Origin: Candidatus Competibacter sp.
Lineage (GTDB): Bacteria > Pseudomonadota > Gammaproteobacteria > Competibacterales > Competibacteraceae
Direction of reading: 5' to 3'
Length of the DNA stretch: 64,000 nt
NCBI GenBank assembly: GCA_029624815.1
Contig: JARSSH010000045.1
Span: 1-64,000, forward strand
Below the pieces are notes generated by a model, which searched no databases, was not told the origin of the DNA, and saw only the letters and a list, made by a program, of their open reading frames with translations. The position numbers and the translations under genes are program-made. Each line of letters starts with the position of its first letter. Within the stretch, counting starts at the first letter, position 1. Of this stretch, positions 9,642-19,346 are shown piece by piece.

Positions 9642-9914
9642 TTAGTTCGTTTCTTCCAGTACCGCCGCCAGTACGATGCCGGTGGCCACCTGCAAATCGT
9701 CGGTCAGGCGCAGGCAGTGTTGGCGTCCATCCACCAGATAGAGGTTGAATCCGGCGCCTTCCAAGGCGGGTTCCATGTCGTTGATGTCGTCGTCCAGGCA
9801 GTAAGTGAAATAGGTTCCTGGATACACTTGGCGCAAACGAGAAACGGTCGTGTGATCCAAGCCCTGGTCCGCCGTCAGACGGGCGATGTCGGTGAGCTGG
9901 CGTTGGGTGATCAT
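9642..9914 (-). CDS. Small nif-operon protein (DUF6129-like)
   Basis: A 90-residue protein starting MITQRQLTDIARLTADQG. It contains an apparent short helical N-terminal half (LTDIARLTADQGLDHTTVSRLRQVYP) and a C-terminal part rich in beta residues. Small proteins of this kind recur directly after nifY in gammaproteobacterial nif operons; their function is not known to me. Its ATG overlaps the nifY stop (ATGA), so the two are translationally coupled. Confidence 0.75.
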   Translation of the reverse strand: MITQRQLTDIARLTADQGLDHTTVSRLRQVYPGTYFTYCLDDDINDMEPALEGAGFNLYLVDGRQHCLRLTDDLQVATGIVLAAVLEETN

Positions 9915-10624
9915 GGCGTGACTCCCGCCCGCGCCGGCCGTTGTTCGCCGACAGCGCGCGCGCGGAGCTTGGCCAGCCAGGGCGGCGGATCGCCGGCCAG
10001 CACTTGTTGCAATTCGGTCAGCAGCACTTGGATGTCGCCGATCGCGCCGCGCTTGATCGGGTGGATGCCGCTGTTCACCACCCGGGCGGCGGCCGGTCCG
10101 CCGATGGACAGCACACACAGCAAATCGCAGTCGCCGATCAGCGCCACTCGCTCCGCGCTGTGGTCCACGCTGAGCCGGGCGATGTTGGGCGCCGGGCGCA
10201 CCGCGATCAATCGCGCCTCGGTCGCCGAAACCTGATAGATCAGGAACCGGGCGCAGGAGCCGAAATGGCCGTCCAGCCGTTCGCCGCTGTTCGAAGCGCA
10301 GGCCAGCCGGATGGAGTGGGGCATCTCGCTCTCGCGATAAGGCTGGGGTTGCGGGATCTGGGCCGAGGCATCCGTCTCGTTCTCGCCTTTCAGGGCGCTC
10401 AGCGCCTGTCGCAGCAGCGCGCCGTCGACTTCGCGCAGGGCGCCATCGGCGGCGTTCTTGAGATCCTTGACCGTCAGGCCGTTCAACTTGATTTCGGTCA
10501 GGGGTTCGCCCAACGCCGTCAGCAGGATGCGCAGCAATTGGCCCGAACCGGTATCGGGGAGTTGCCGTGCCGCCAGGGCAATGCGCAGCGCGACGCAACG
10601 CGGTAGCGAATCGGCGACGGTCAT
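9911..10624 (-). CDS. nifY: NifY, nitrogenase-associated FeMo-co/apo-MoFe binding protein
   Basis: A 237-residue member of the NifX/NifY superfamily. The N-terminal roughly 90 residues are a NifY-specific helical domain (LRIALAARQLPDTGSGQLL to LKGENE). The C-terminal domain begins IRLACASNSGERLDGHFGSC and includes VLSIGGPAAARVVNSGIHPIK, parallel to NifX. NifY/gamma proteins hold apo-dinitrogenase or FeMo-co before assembly. The position after nifT matches nifHDKTY in Azotobacter. The start ATG overlaps the nifT stop by four bases. Confidence 0.9.
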   Translation of the reverse strand: MTVADSLPRCVALRIALAARQLPDTGSGQLLRILLTALGEPLTEIKLNGLTVKDLKNAADGALREVDGALLRQALSALKGENETDASAQIPQPQPYRESEMPHSIRLACASNSGERLDGHFGSCARFLIYQVSATEARLIAVRPAPNIARLSVDHSAERVALIGDCDLLCVLSIGGPAAARVVNSGIHPIKRGAIGDIQVLLTELQQVLAGDPPPWLAKLRARAVGEQRPARAGVTP

Positions 10625-10833
10625 AACCGCTTCACTCTGACGGTCAACGGCAACTTGGGCGTTTGTTCCAAGGGTTCCAGATAGAATCGCGAACCATCGG
10701 ACAACCGCATTTCACCACCCCAAGCGCCGGGCCCCGCGTGTTCCAGCGCCACCACGGTTTCCTCGTGGTCCTTCTTGGTGATGTATAACACCAGTTGACC
10801 GGCTGCATTGTTCCGCAACATGACATTGGGCAT
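10621..10833 (-). CDS. nifT: NifT/FixU small nitrogen-fixation protein
   Basis: A 70-residue protein beginning MPNVMLRNNAAGQLVLYITKKD, the characteristic NifT start, with WGGEMRLSDGSRFYLEP in the middle. The exact role of NifT is unknown; mutants in model species often have mild effects. The ATG at 10833 is preferred over one six codons upstream because GGAG lies eight bases before it and the family begins at this Met. It is immediately downstream of nifK. Confidence 0.92.
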   Translation of the reverse strand: MPNVMLRNNAAGQLVLYITKKDHEETVVALEHAGPGAWGGEMRLSDGSRFYLEPLEQTPKLPLTVRVKRL

Positions 10834-10897
10834 GGCTGAGTTCTCCAGCACGGGTGGAAACGGGTTTGGCCACCCGTCTCCGCCGTGCGGTCGGTCG

Positions 10898-12463
10898 TCA
10901 ACGAATCAAATCGAAGGCGTAATCGGTTTCGCCCAGGGTCATGGTGTCCTGATCGAGTTTTTCCATCACCGCATTCACCAGGGTCTTGAGCATGTGCATC
11001 GCGCCTTCGTAGCCCAGGGTGGTGTCACGGTGCAGGTGGTGACGGTCGAACAGCGGGAAACCAATCCGAATCAGCGGCACTTCGTGCTCCTTGCCCTTGT
11101 GCAGGGTGTCGCGCTGAATGAACTTGCCGTAGGAATTGCCGATCAGGAAATCGGGTTTGTTGCTGAACACCAGCGAACGCAGATGCCAGAGATCCTTGCC
11201 GACGTAGACCTCGGCTTCCTGACCGTAGGGCGAGTCCTTGAGCAGTTTGGTGATGTCCTTGGTCCAGCGCTTGTTGGCGTTGTGACACAGCACATGCAGG
11301 GGTTCGGCGCCCAGCTCCAACAGGAATTGGCACATGCCGGTCACGAAGTCGGGATCGCCATAGACCGAGAAACGCTTGCCATGCAACCAGGTGTGGGAGT
11401 CGGTCATCATGTCCAGCAGCCGACCGCGTTCCAGAGCCAACGATTCGGGGATCGGCTTGCCGGTGAGTTCCGACACCTTCATCAGGAACTCGTCGGTCCA
11501 GCTCAATCCCATGGGGATGCGAATCGAGCTGACGGGTTGCTTCCAGGTGTCCTCGATATATTTCCTGGTCTTGGGCAACTGCCACGGTTGCAGCAACAGC
11601 GTGTCGATGGCGTTGGGCGCATCCTTGATTTCATCCTGCGTGGTGCCGCCCGCGTACATGCGGAATTCACCGTCGGTCGGGGTGTCGAGAACCTCCTCGG
11701 GATCGGACAGGAAGGTGTAATCGACCTCCATCTCCTTCAGCATCCGCTTGATCACCCGGAGGTTGCCGAGATAGGTTTCGAAACCGGCCACGATGTTGAT
11801 CTTGCCGTTGCCGCCGACCGTCTTGCCCTCCATCGAATTCAGGGTGAAGTAGCGCAGGATGCCTTCCATCATGTTGTCCCAGCCGGTGGTGTGGCTGCCG
11901 ACGAAGCTGGGGGTATGGGCGAACGGCGTGGGGAAATCCATCGGCACCCGCCCGTCCTTCTTGGCGTTGGTGATGAAGGCGTTCAGGTCGTCGCCGATGA
12001 CTTCCGCCATGCAGGTCGTCGACACCGCGATCATTTCCGGCTGATACATGACCTTGGAGTTCTCCAACCCCTCGAACATGTTTTTCTGTCCGCCGAATAC
12101 CGCCGCGTCTTCGGTCATTGAGTCGGAGACGGCGGCGATCGGTTCGCGGAAATGGCGGTTGAAGTAAGTGCGGAAATAAGCGACGCAGCCCTGCGAGCCG
12201 TGGACGTAAGGCAGGGTTTTGTAAAAGCCCAGCGCGCACAACACCGCGCCCAGCGGCTGACAGGCTTTGGCCGGGTTGATGGTCAGCGCCTCGCGCTGGA
12301 AATTCAGTTCCTTGTACGCCTCGGTGGTCGTCCACTGGAACACTTCCTCCAGTTTTTCGCGTGGAGGCGCTTCCTCGAACACCCGCTTGCGGGCAAAGGC
12401 TGCCTGGTATTCATCGGTATTGAACAGCGGGAAGCCCGGTTTGATCGTTTCAACGTCTTGCAT
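10898..12463 (-). CDS. nifK: NifK, beta subunit of MoFe nitrogenase
   Basis: A 521-residue dinitrogenase beta chain. P-cluster ligand cysteines are Cys68 (AKACQP), Cys93 (GSQGCVAYFR) and Cys151 (STTCMAEVIGDD). Other hallmarks are YFRTYFNRHFREPIA, FVGSHTTGWDNM and DRHHLHRDTTLGYEGAMHML. Length matches the group I enzymes, without the N-terminal shortening of some groups. With NifD it forms the alpha2beta2 tetramer that reduces dinitrogen at FeMo-co. Confidence 0.99.
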   Translation of the reverse strand: MQDVETIKPGFPLFNTDEYQAAFARKRVFEEAPPREKLEEVFQWTTTEAYKELNFQREALTINPAKACQPLGAVLCALGFYKTLPYVHGSQGCVAYFRTYFNRHFREPIAAVSDSMTEDAAVFGGQKNMFEGLENSKVMYQPEMIAVSTTCMAEVIGDDLNAFITNAKKDGRVPMDFPTPFAHTPSFVGSHTTGWDNMMEGILRYFTLNSMEGKTVGGNGKINIVAGFETYLGNLRVIKRMLKEMEVDYTFLSDPEEVLDTPTDGEFRMYAGGTTQDEIKDAPNAIDTLLLQPWQLPKTRKYIEDTWKQPVSSIRIPMGLSWTDEFLMKVSELTGKPIPESLALERGRLLDMMTDSHTWLHGKRFSVYGDPDFVTGMCQFLLELGAEPLHVLCHNANKRWTKDITKLLKDSPYGQEAEVYVGKDLWHLRSLVFSNKPDFLIGNSYGKFIQRDTLHKGKEHEVPLIRIGFPLFDRHHLHRDTTLGYEGAMHMLKTLVNAVMEKLDQDTMTLGETDYAFDLIR

Positions 12464-12487
12464 GACTCAATCCTCGTTAGCGCGGCG

Positions 12488-12520
12488 CATCACCCAACAT
12501 GGTGAAAGTGTTGGGTGATG
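12488..12520. other. Perfect 12-bp stem hairpin between nifD and nifK
   Basis: CATCACCCAACA (12488-12499) and TGTTGGGTGATG (12509-12520) are exact reverse complements around a 9-base loop, in the 85-base nifD-nifK gap. There is no T-run after it on the minus strand, so it is more likely an RNA-stabilising or processing hairpin than a terminator. Confidence 0.7.
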
Positions 12521-12548
12521 GCCTGTGGCCTCACCCAAGCGACGGGTT

Positions 12549-14024
12549 TCAGGCGGCCGCCGATTCCAATGCTTCCGTGCCGGCGCGTTTCCAGGGAGCC
12601 TGTAAATTCTTCCAGCAGGGATTGTTGATCGTCATATCCATGTCACGGGCAAAGATGGCGAAACCGTCGTAGCCATGATAGGGGCCGGAGTAATCCCAGG
12701 AGTGCATCTGCCGGAACGGAATGCCCATCTTGTGGAACACGTATTTTTCCTTGATGCCGGAACCGATCAGATCGGGCTTCAGCCGTTCCACGAAGGATTC
12801 CAGCTCGAAGCTGGTGGCGTCGTCGTAGATCAGCGCGCCGTCCTGCACCTCCTTGAAGGTGCGGTCGTAATCGTCGTTGTGAGCGAACTCGTAGCCCGCG
12901 CCGATGATTTCCATCCCCAAATCTTCATAGGCGCCGATGACGTGGCGAGGCCGCAGGCCGCCGACGAACAGCATGACCCGCTTGCCTTCCAGGCGGGGGC
13001 GATACTTGGCGACGATGGCGTCCATGGTGGGCTGATATTTGGCGATCACCCGTTCGGCGTTTTCCTTGATCGTGTCGTCGAAGAACGCGGCGATCTTGCG
13101 CAGGCTTTCGGCGATCTTGGTCGGCCCGAAGAAGTTATATTCCAGATAGGGAATGCCGTACTTTTCCTCCAAGTGCCGACTGATGTAATTCATCGAACGG
13201 TAGCAGTGCAGCAGATTCAGCTTGGCGTGGCGGGTCGATTCCATTTCCGGGATCGAGCCATCGCCGGACCATTGCGCGATGACTCGCAGGCCGATCTCCT
13301 CGATCAGAACCCGCGAACTCCAGGCGTCGCCGCCGATGTTGTAGTCGCCGGTGATCGCCACGTCGTAAGGCGTGGACTCGAAACCGTTGTCTTCGTCGCG
13401 GTTGTGCAGCACCCAGTCGCGCAACGAGTCGTTGGCGACATGGTGGCCGAGGGACTGGGAGACGCCCCGGAACCCTTCGCAGCGCACCGGCACCACCGTC
13501 TTGCCGATTTCCCTGGCCGATTTCTTGGCCACGGCTTCGATGTCGTCGCCGATCAGGCCGATGGGGCATTCCGACTGCACGGTGACGCCCTTGGCCAGCG
13601 GGAACAGGGTGTCGATCTCGCTGATCAACTTGGCCAGCTTCTTGTCGCCGCCGAACACCACGTCCTTTTCCTGGAAATCCGAGGTGAAGTTCATGTCGCC
13701 GAATACGTTGACGCCGCTGTGGCCGGTGATGTAGTTACGGCGGCCCGCGCGGGAAAATTGCCCGCAGCCGACCGGGCCGTGCGAGATGTTGACCACGTCC
13801 TTGACCGGTCCCCACACCACGCCCTTGGCGCCGGCGTAGGCGCAGCCGCGCGCGGTCATCACGCCGGGCAGCGCCTTCTTGTTGGCAACGATGCACTTGT
13901 TGGATTTTTCCAGGGTGGGGTCGTTGGCCATCAGATGCTTGGCGCGTTGCTTGCCGGTGGCTTCCGGGTAAACTTCCAGCACTTCCTGAATCAGTTGTTC
14001 GGTTTCTTGGCGGTTCATGGTCAT
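12549..14024 (-). CDS. nifD: NifD, alpha subunit of MoFe nitrogenase
   Basis: A 491-residue dinitrogenase alpha chain. FeMo-co ligands are Cys274 ([10 protein letters not shown]) and His441 ([18 protein letters not shown]). P-cluster ligands are Cys61, Cys87 and Cys153 ([11 protein letters not shown]). These are one less than the Azotobacter numbering, so the alignment is essentially gap-free up to the active site. [12 protein letters not shown] and [18 protein letters not shown] are further signatures. It starts 23 bases after nifH, with GGAG upstream of the ATG. Confidence 0.99.
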   Translation of the reverse strand: MTMNRQETEQLIQEVLEVYPEATGKQRAKHLMANDPTLEKSNKCIVANKKALPGVMTARGCAYAGAKGVVWGPVKDVVNISHGPVGCGQFSRAGRRNYITGHSGVNVFGDMNFTSDFQEKDVVFGGDKKLAKLISEIDTLFPLAKGVTVQSECPIGLIGDDIEAVAKKSAREIGKTVVPVRCEGFRGVSQSLGHHVANDSLRDWVLHNRDEDNGFESTPYDVAITGDYNIGGDAWSSRVLIEEIGLRVIAQWSGDGSIPEMESTRHAKLNLLHCYRSMNYISRHLEEKYGIPYLEYNFFGPTKIAESLRKIAAFFDDTIKENAERVIAKYQPTMDAIVAKYRPRLEGKRVMLFVGGLRPRHVIGAYEDLGMEIIGAGYEFAHNDDYDRTFKEVQDGALIYDDATSFELESFVERLKPDLIGSGIKEKYVFHKMGIPFRQMHSWDYSGPYHGYDGFAIFARDMDMTINNPCWKNLQAPWKRAGTEALESAAA

Positions 14025-14047
14025 AATTAGGCGTACTCCAGTGGGCC

Positions 14048-15040
<993 letters not shown>

Positions 15041-15081
15041 TCAGTAACCATTATCAGAGACAACAAGGATCGAAATCGGAC

Positions 15082-15957
15082 ATGACAAACGCGACGGTTT
15101 GTCGGGTTGATGACAATCCGATTGCGGCGCCGGTCGATGGCATCGGGCCGCGTTTGCCCAAGGGCTCCTATCTGCCGATCAACCGCTGCAACCTGCCGGC
15201 GGCGATCCTGGGCGGCCTGACTTTTCAGCGCCATCCGGCCCCGCTGCTGCTCGACGGAGTGGCGGAACTGCACCACCGGTTGTTCCGGTCGCTGGAGCCC
15301 TTGACGGAACCGGCCGAACGGGCGCGGCGGTTCATGGACTACATGACGGTGTACTTTCGGTTGGAAGCGCTGGAGGAAGTGGGCCTGACGCCGGGTCGGC
15401 GCAAGCTGCGCGGGCGGGCGGATTACCTGCGCATGGTGCGCGGCTGGGCCTTCGATCCCAACAGCCAGGAAGGCGCGGTGCTGAAAGCCTGGGTGGAATC
15501 GCGTTTCGGCCTGCTGGCTCGGTTCCACGGGGGATTGCTCGACGACCGCGTCCGGGACGATGCCTACACGCACTTTCTGGAGGCGTGCAGCCGGGGGTTG
15601 TACAACACCAACGCGTTGGAAGCGCAATTGGATCTGCTGTACGCCTATGGCCAATACGAACAGCGACGCCAGCAGTCGGCGGTGACACACCTAAGCCTGT
15701 ATCGCGGCTTCAACCGCTTCAGCGACGACCAGATATTGGCGAAACCCGAACGTCGGCGCTGGATCGTGCTGCTCAACAACCTCAGCTCCTTCAGCGTCCG
15801 CCGCGAGCGGGCCGAAGAGTTCGGCGACCATCTGCTGCGGGCGCAAATCCCGTTGGCCAAGGTGTTCTTCCATAACCGGATGTTGCCGGGGATGCTCAAG
15901 GGTGAGGACGAGTACGTGGTGGTCGGCGGGATTTACGAGGTGGAAAGGCTGTGTTGA
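15082..15957 (+). CDS. draT: DraT, NAD+-dinitrogen-reductase ADP-ribosyltransferase
   Basis: A 291-residue protein divergent from nifH. Segments LPINRCNLPAAILGGLTFQRHP (residues about 30-51), MVRGWAFDPNSQEGAVLKAWVESRFGL, LYNTNALEAQLDLLYAYGQYE and LSLYRGFNRF are those of DraT, which switches nitrogenase off by ADP-ribosylating the NifH Arg when ammonium or darkness signals. The ATG at 15082 is the first that fits the family. A second longer frame start at 14974 would lie in the promoter region. The partner draG, needed to reverse the modification, is not in this window. Confidence 0.9.
   Translation: MTNATVCRVDDNPIAAPVDGIGPRLPKGSYLPINRCNLPAAILGGLTFQRHPAPLLLDGVAELHHRLFRSLEPLTEPAERARRFMDYMTVYFRLEALEEVGLTPGRRKLRGRADYLRMVRGWAFDPNSQEGAVLKAWVESRFGLLARFHGGLLDDRVRDDAYTHFLEACSRGLYNTNALEAQLDLLYAYGQYEQRRQQSAVTHLSLYRGFNRFSDDQILAKPERRRWIVLLNNLSSFSVRRERAEEFGDHLLRAQIPLAKVFFHNRMLPGMLKGEDEYVVVGGIYEVERLC
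15100..15115. promoter_or_regulatory. Candidate NifA upstream activator sequence for nifH (inside draT)
   Basis: TGT-N10-ACA, centred about 125 bases upstream of the expected nifH start site, a typical distance for NifA. It lies in codons 7-12 of draT, so the same bases serve as coding and control DNA. Confidence 0.65.
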
Positions 15958-16056
15958 AAGCCTGTTCTCGGGCCGCGCCCGACATGTCCGTGACGGACTG
16001 TCTTGCGGCGCGGATGGGCTACGCTTTTGTTTCTTGCACAGCTCTTTGATGATCCT

Positions 16057-16077
16057 CTAGAAATTCCCGATTTCTAG
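16057..16077. other. Perfect 8-bp inverted repeat upstream of the TRAP operon
   Basis: CTAGAAAT and ATTTCTAG are separated by five bases. It lies about 70 bases before the DctP start, in a 191-base gap after draT. It could be an operator; no regulator is adjacent. Nothing else recognisable was seen in the gap. Confidence 0.4.
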
Positions 16078-16148
16078 CCTAAGGTTTACACACAAGGTCG
16101 ATTGTTTGCTCGATCTTGTTCGAAAACCCAAAGAGAAGGATCATCGCG

Positions 16149-17303
16149 ATGATAAAGCCCAAAATCCTGCTCGGTCTGTTGACCGCGTTGTCCTTGATGC
16201 TGACCAGCCCTTCCTTTGCGGCCCGCGAGAAGTTCGGCGCCGATCAGCGGCATGAAGAGGTCAAAAAGGAGTTGCGGACCATCAAGCCGTCCAAGGAAGA
16301 ATTCAAATGGAAGATGGTCATGCCCTGGACCGAAGGCATCCTGTTTTACGACATGGCCCAGCACTTCGCCGATACCGTCGCCCTCGCCTCGGGTGGCCGG
16401 CTGGAAATCAAACTCTTTCCGGCCGGCGCGCTGGTCGGCGCCATGGAAAGTTTCGATGCCGTCAGCAAGGGTTCGGCCCAAATCGGCCACGACTGGCCCG
16501 GCTACTGGAAGGGGAAGAACGAAGCTTTCGTGGCGTTCGCCTCGGTGCCTTTCGGCCTGGATACCGAGGGTTATAACATCTGGCTGTACGAGCGCGGCGG
16601 CCTGAAGATGATGCAGGATCTGTACGGGCAATATAACCTGTACGCCCTGCCCGGTGGCAACGGCGGCCAGGAGATGGGCCTGTTTTCCAACAAAAAAGCC
16701 ACCAAGATGGCTGATTTCAAAGGTCTGCGCGTGCGCACTCCCGGTTGGTACATGGATATCATGAATGGCCTGGGCGCCAGCGTGACGCCCCTGCCCGGCG
16801 GCGAGGTTTATCTGGCGCTGGAGCGCGGCGTCATCGACGCGGCCGAGTTCAGCACCCCGGCCATGAATTACCCCATGGGCTTCGACGAAATCACCAAATA
16901 CGTCATCGAACCCGGCGTGCATCAGCCTTCGGTCCAGTGTGCGTTTTTCATCAACAAGGATGCGTGGGACAAGCTGCCGTCCGATCTGAAATGGATCGTC
17001 GATACGGCCGCCAAGGAAACCCAGCTCTGGTCCACCGCCTGGCAGGAGAATCTCAATATCGAGGCGATCGAGCGCTTCAAGGGCAAGGTCGAATTCGTGC
17101 GCATGGACGACGAGACCATCACCAATTTCGCCAAGCGGACCAAGGAATATCTGGATGAACTCAAGGCCAAGTATCCCGACGTGAAAAAGGTGCTCGATTC
17201 CCAGGATAAATTCCGCAAGGACTTCGCCGAATGGCGCGAAATCCGCAGCGGCGTGACGCCGTGGCCGCTGGACGATTACATCGCCGGCAAGCGGACCCAG
17301 TAA
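16149..17303 (+). CDS. dctP: TRAP transporter substrate-binding protein, DctP family
   Basis: A 384-residue periplasmic binding protein. It starts with a signal peptide (MIKPKILLGLLTALSLMLTSPSFAA, cleavage near residue 25). The mature part has the DctP fold landmarks: FKWKMVMPWTEG, FADTVALASGGRLEIKLFPAGALVG, VRTPGWYMDIMNGLGASVTPLPGGEVYLALERGVIDAAEF. The ATG at 16149 is chosen for its AGAAGGA site and because it begins the signal peptide. Proteins with VGAMESFDAVSKGSAQIGHDWPGYW often bind 2-oxo acids or related carboxylates; the ligand cannot be read from sequence. Confidence 0.92.
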   Translation: MIKPKILLGLLTALSLMLTSPSFAAREKFGADQRHEEVKKELRTIKPSKEEFKWKMVMPWTEGILFYDMAQHFADTVALASGGRLEIKLFPAGALVGAMESFDAVSKGSAQIGHDWPGYWKGKNEAFVAFASVPFGLDTEGYNIWLYERGGLKMMQDLYGQYNLYALPGGNGGQEMGLFSNKKATKMADFKGLRVRTPGWYMDIMNGLGASVTPLPGGEVYLALERGVIDAAEFSTPAMNYPMGFDEITKYVIEPGVHQPSVQCAFFINKDAWDKLPSDLKWIVDTAAKETQLWSTAWQENLNIEAIERFKGKVEFVRMDDETITNFAKRTKEYLDELKAKYPDVKKVLDSQDKFRKDFAEWREIRSGVTPWPLDDYIAGKRTQ

Positions 17304-17419
17304 TCGCCTTTCCACTTCAATCCCGTTTGCATTTGCCGAGAGGCGTGGCCGGTCGATACCCGGTCCCGCCGCTCTCTCTTGGCCGGGAATCGCCGGACAC
17401 CGTTATGGAGGGATGGCTC

Positions 17420-17917
17420 ATGCTCAAAATCGCTCGGACAATCGATGCCCTGAATGAGAATGTCGGTTATTACGGCGCTTTTCTGGTTCTTCCCCTGTTG
17501 GGCGTCGTCAGCTATGAGGTGGTCATGCGTTACGGTTTCAACGCCCCCACTTCCTGGGGATTCGAAGCCACCACCTTTCTCTACGGCGTGCATTTCGTGT
17601 TGGGTCTGGGCTACACCCACAAACACAACGGCCACGTCGCCATCGATGTCTTCGAAGCCAAACTGGAGCATCGTCCCCGCACCCTGCTCCGGATCGTGGT
17701 CAACCTGATCGTTTTTATGCCGACCATGGGCCTGATGGCTATCTGGTCGGTGATCTATGCGAGTACGGCCTGGATGCAATGGGAAGTCGCCTCCACGTCC
17801 TGGGCGCCGCCGCTCTACCCCTTCAAGACGCTGATGGCCCTCGGTTTCGTGCTGCTGTTTCTGCAGGGCGTCGCCAAGCTGATCCAGGATTTCCACAGCC
17901 TGCAATCTTCCGACTAG
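17420..17917 (+). CDS. dctQ: TRAP transporter small permease, DctQ family
   Basis: A 165-residue membrane protein with four predicted membrane segments (around residues 17-37, 49-70, 91-113, 135-155) and the DctQ signature EVVMRYGFNAPTSWGFEATTFLYG. It is the small subunit that pairs with DctM. The ATG at 17420 has GGAGGG six bases upstream; an ATG five codons earlier lacks a site. Confidence 0.92.
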   Translation: MLKIARTIDALNENVGYYGAFLVLPLLGVVSYEVVMRYGFNAPTSWGFEATTFLYGVHFVLGLGYTHKHNGHVAIDVFEAKLEHRPRTLLRIVVNLIVFMPTMGLMAIWSVIYASTAWMQWEVASTSWAPPLYPFKTLMALGFVLLFLQGVAKLIQDFHSLQSSD

Positions 17918-17944
17918 GTCGGCTTCCCTCGGAGAAAAACGCCC

Positions 17945-19285
17945 ATGAGTTCCGAACTGCTGACCCTCCTGATGTTCGCCACCCTGATCGTCTGCATTCC
18001 CCTGGGGCATCCGCTGGCGATCACCCTGGCCGCCGTCGCCACCCTGTTCGGGCTGATCGATAACGGCTTCAACGTGCCGGCCCTGCTCGATCTGTTCGTC
18101 AACAACAACTGGGGCACCTTCCTGAATTACACCCTGGTGGCCATTCCCCTGTTCATTTTCATGGCGCAGATTCTGGATCGCTCCAAGGTGTCCGAGGGGC
18201 TGTTCGACGCGCTTTATCTGTCGTTGGGCAAGGTGCGCGGCGGTCTGGGTTTGGCGGTGATCGTGGTCAGCACGGTGTTCGCCGCCACCACCGGCATCAT
18301 CGGCGCCTCGGTGGTGGCCATGGGTCTGATGGCCGGGCCGGCGCTGTTGCGGCGCGGCTACGACCGGGGCCTGTCGGCCGGCATCATCTGCTCGTCCGGC
18401 ACGCTCGGCATTCTCATTCCGCCGAGCATCATGCTGGTGGTGTACGGTGGCTTGACCGGTTTGAAGGAAACCTCGGTCGGCAACCTGTTCGCCGGGGCGA
18501 TTCTGCCGGGGCTGGTGTTGTCCGGGTTGTATATCGGCTATGTCGCCATCCGCTGTGGCATCAACCCCCGTCTGGGTCCGCCCGTGCCCACCGAGGAGGA
18601 CGTCCACACCGCCGGGCAGAAAGCCGGCATGATCCTCAAGAGTTTCCTGCCGCCATTCGGTTTGATCCTGCTGGTGATGGGCACCATCCTGGCCGGGGTC
18701 GCCACGCCCACCGAAGCCGCCGCGCTGGGCGGGGTCGGGGCGCTGGTGCTGGCGGCCCTCAACCGGAAGCTGACTTGGGAGGTCGTCGTCCAGTCTTCGC
18801 TGTCCACGCTGCGCACCACCGCCATGATCATGCTGCTGTTCGTTGGCGGCAAACTGTTCAGCGTGGTGTTTCTCAGCATGGGCGGCGGCGACGTGGTCGC
18901 CGATCTGCTGCTGGGCATGGACGTCAGCCCTTACGTGGTGCTGGCGATCATGATGAGCGTGGTGTTTTTCCTGGGGATGTTCATCGACTGGGCGGCGATT
19001 CTGCTGGTCACCGTGCCGATCTTTACCCCGATCGCGCTGGATCTCGACTTCAACCCGCTGTGGTTCGCCATGCTGGTCTGCGTCAACCTGCAAACCTCGT
19101 TTCTGACGCCGCCGTTCGGTTACGCGCTGTTTTATTTCAAGGGAGTCGCGCCGGTCGAATACACCATGGGCGATATTTACAAGGGCATCGTGCCTTTTGT
19201 CATGATCCAGCTTCTGGGATTGATCCTGATGATTGTTTTTCCCGGCTTGATCACCTGGTTGCCGGAGTTGTTTTTCGGCGGCTAA
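17945..19285 (+). CDS. dctM: TRAP transporter large permease, DctM family
   Basis: A 446-residue membrane protein with about twelve hydrophobic segments. Family motifs are IPLFIFMAQILDRSKVSEGLFDA, GLGLAVIVVSTVFAATTGIIGASVVAMG and GTLGILIPPSIMLVVYG. It uses a Na+ or H+ gradient to import the DctP-bound ligand. It follows dctQ by 27 bases and has a GGAG ribosome site. The gene is convergent with a universal stress protein gene. Confidence 0.95.
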   Translation: MSSELLTLLMFATLIVCIPLGHPLAITLAAVATLFGLIDNGFNVPALLDLFVNNNWGTFLNYTLVAIPLFIFMAQILDRSKVSEGLFDALYLSLGKVRGGLGLAVIVVSTVFAATTGIIGASVVAMGLMAGPALLRRGYDRGLSAGIICSSGTLGILIPPSIMLVVYGGLTGLKETSVGNLFAGAILPGLVLSGLYIGYVAIRCGINPRLGPPVPTEEDVHTAGQKAGMILKSFLPPFGLILLVMGTILAGVATPTEAAALGGVGALVLAALNRKLTWEVVVQSSLSTLRTTAMIMLLFVGGKLFSVVFLSMGGGDVVADLLLGMDVSPYVVLAIMMSVVFFLGMFIDWAAILLVTVPIFTPIALDLDFNPLWFAMLVCVNLQTSFLTPPFGYALFYFKGVAPVEYTMGDIYKGIVPFVMIQLLGLILMIVFPGLITWLPELFFGG

Positions 19286-19307
19286 ACCGCGGCGCGAGCC
19301 GCAACGA

Positions 19308-19340
19308 CGGGGTGCGTTCGAAATGCCGGCGCGCACCCCG
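19308..19340. terminator. Bidirectional hairpin between dctM and the usp gene
   Basis: CGGGGTGCG and CGCACCCCG form a 9-bp stem around a 15-base loop in the 61-base gap between convergent genes. There is no T-run, so Rho-independent termination is uncertain. Confidence 0.45.
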
Positions 19341-19346
19341 CCGCGA

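Noticed and set aside
12675-14030. Long plus-strand frame opposite nifD
   Set aside because: It is the antisense shadow of a fully conserved nifD; high GC content makes such long empty frames common.
17276-19336. 686-codon minus-strand frame opposite dctQ-dctM
   Set aside because: It is rich in Gln, His and Arg, has no domain, and is antisense to well-supported membrane protein genes.
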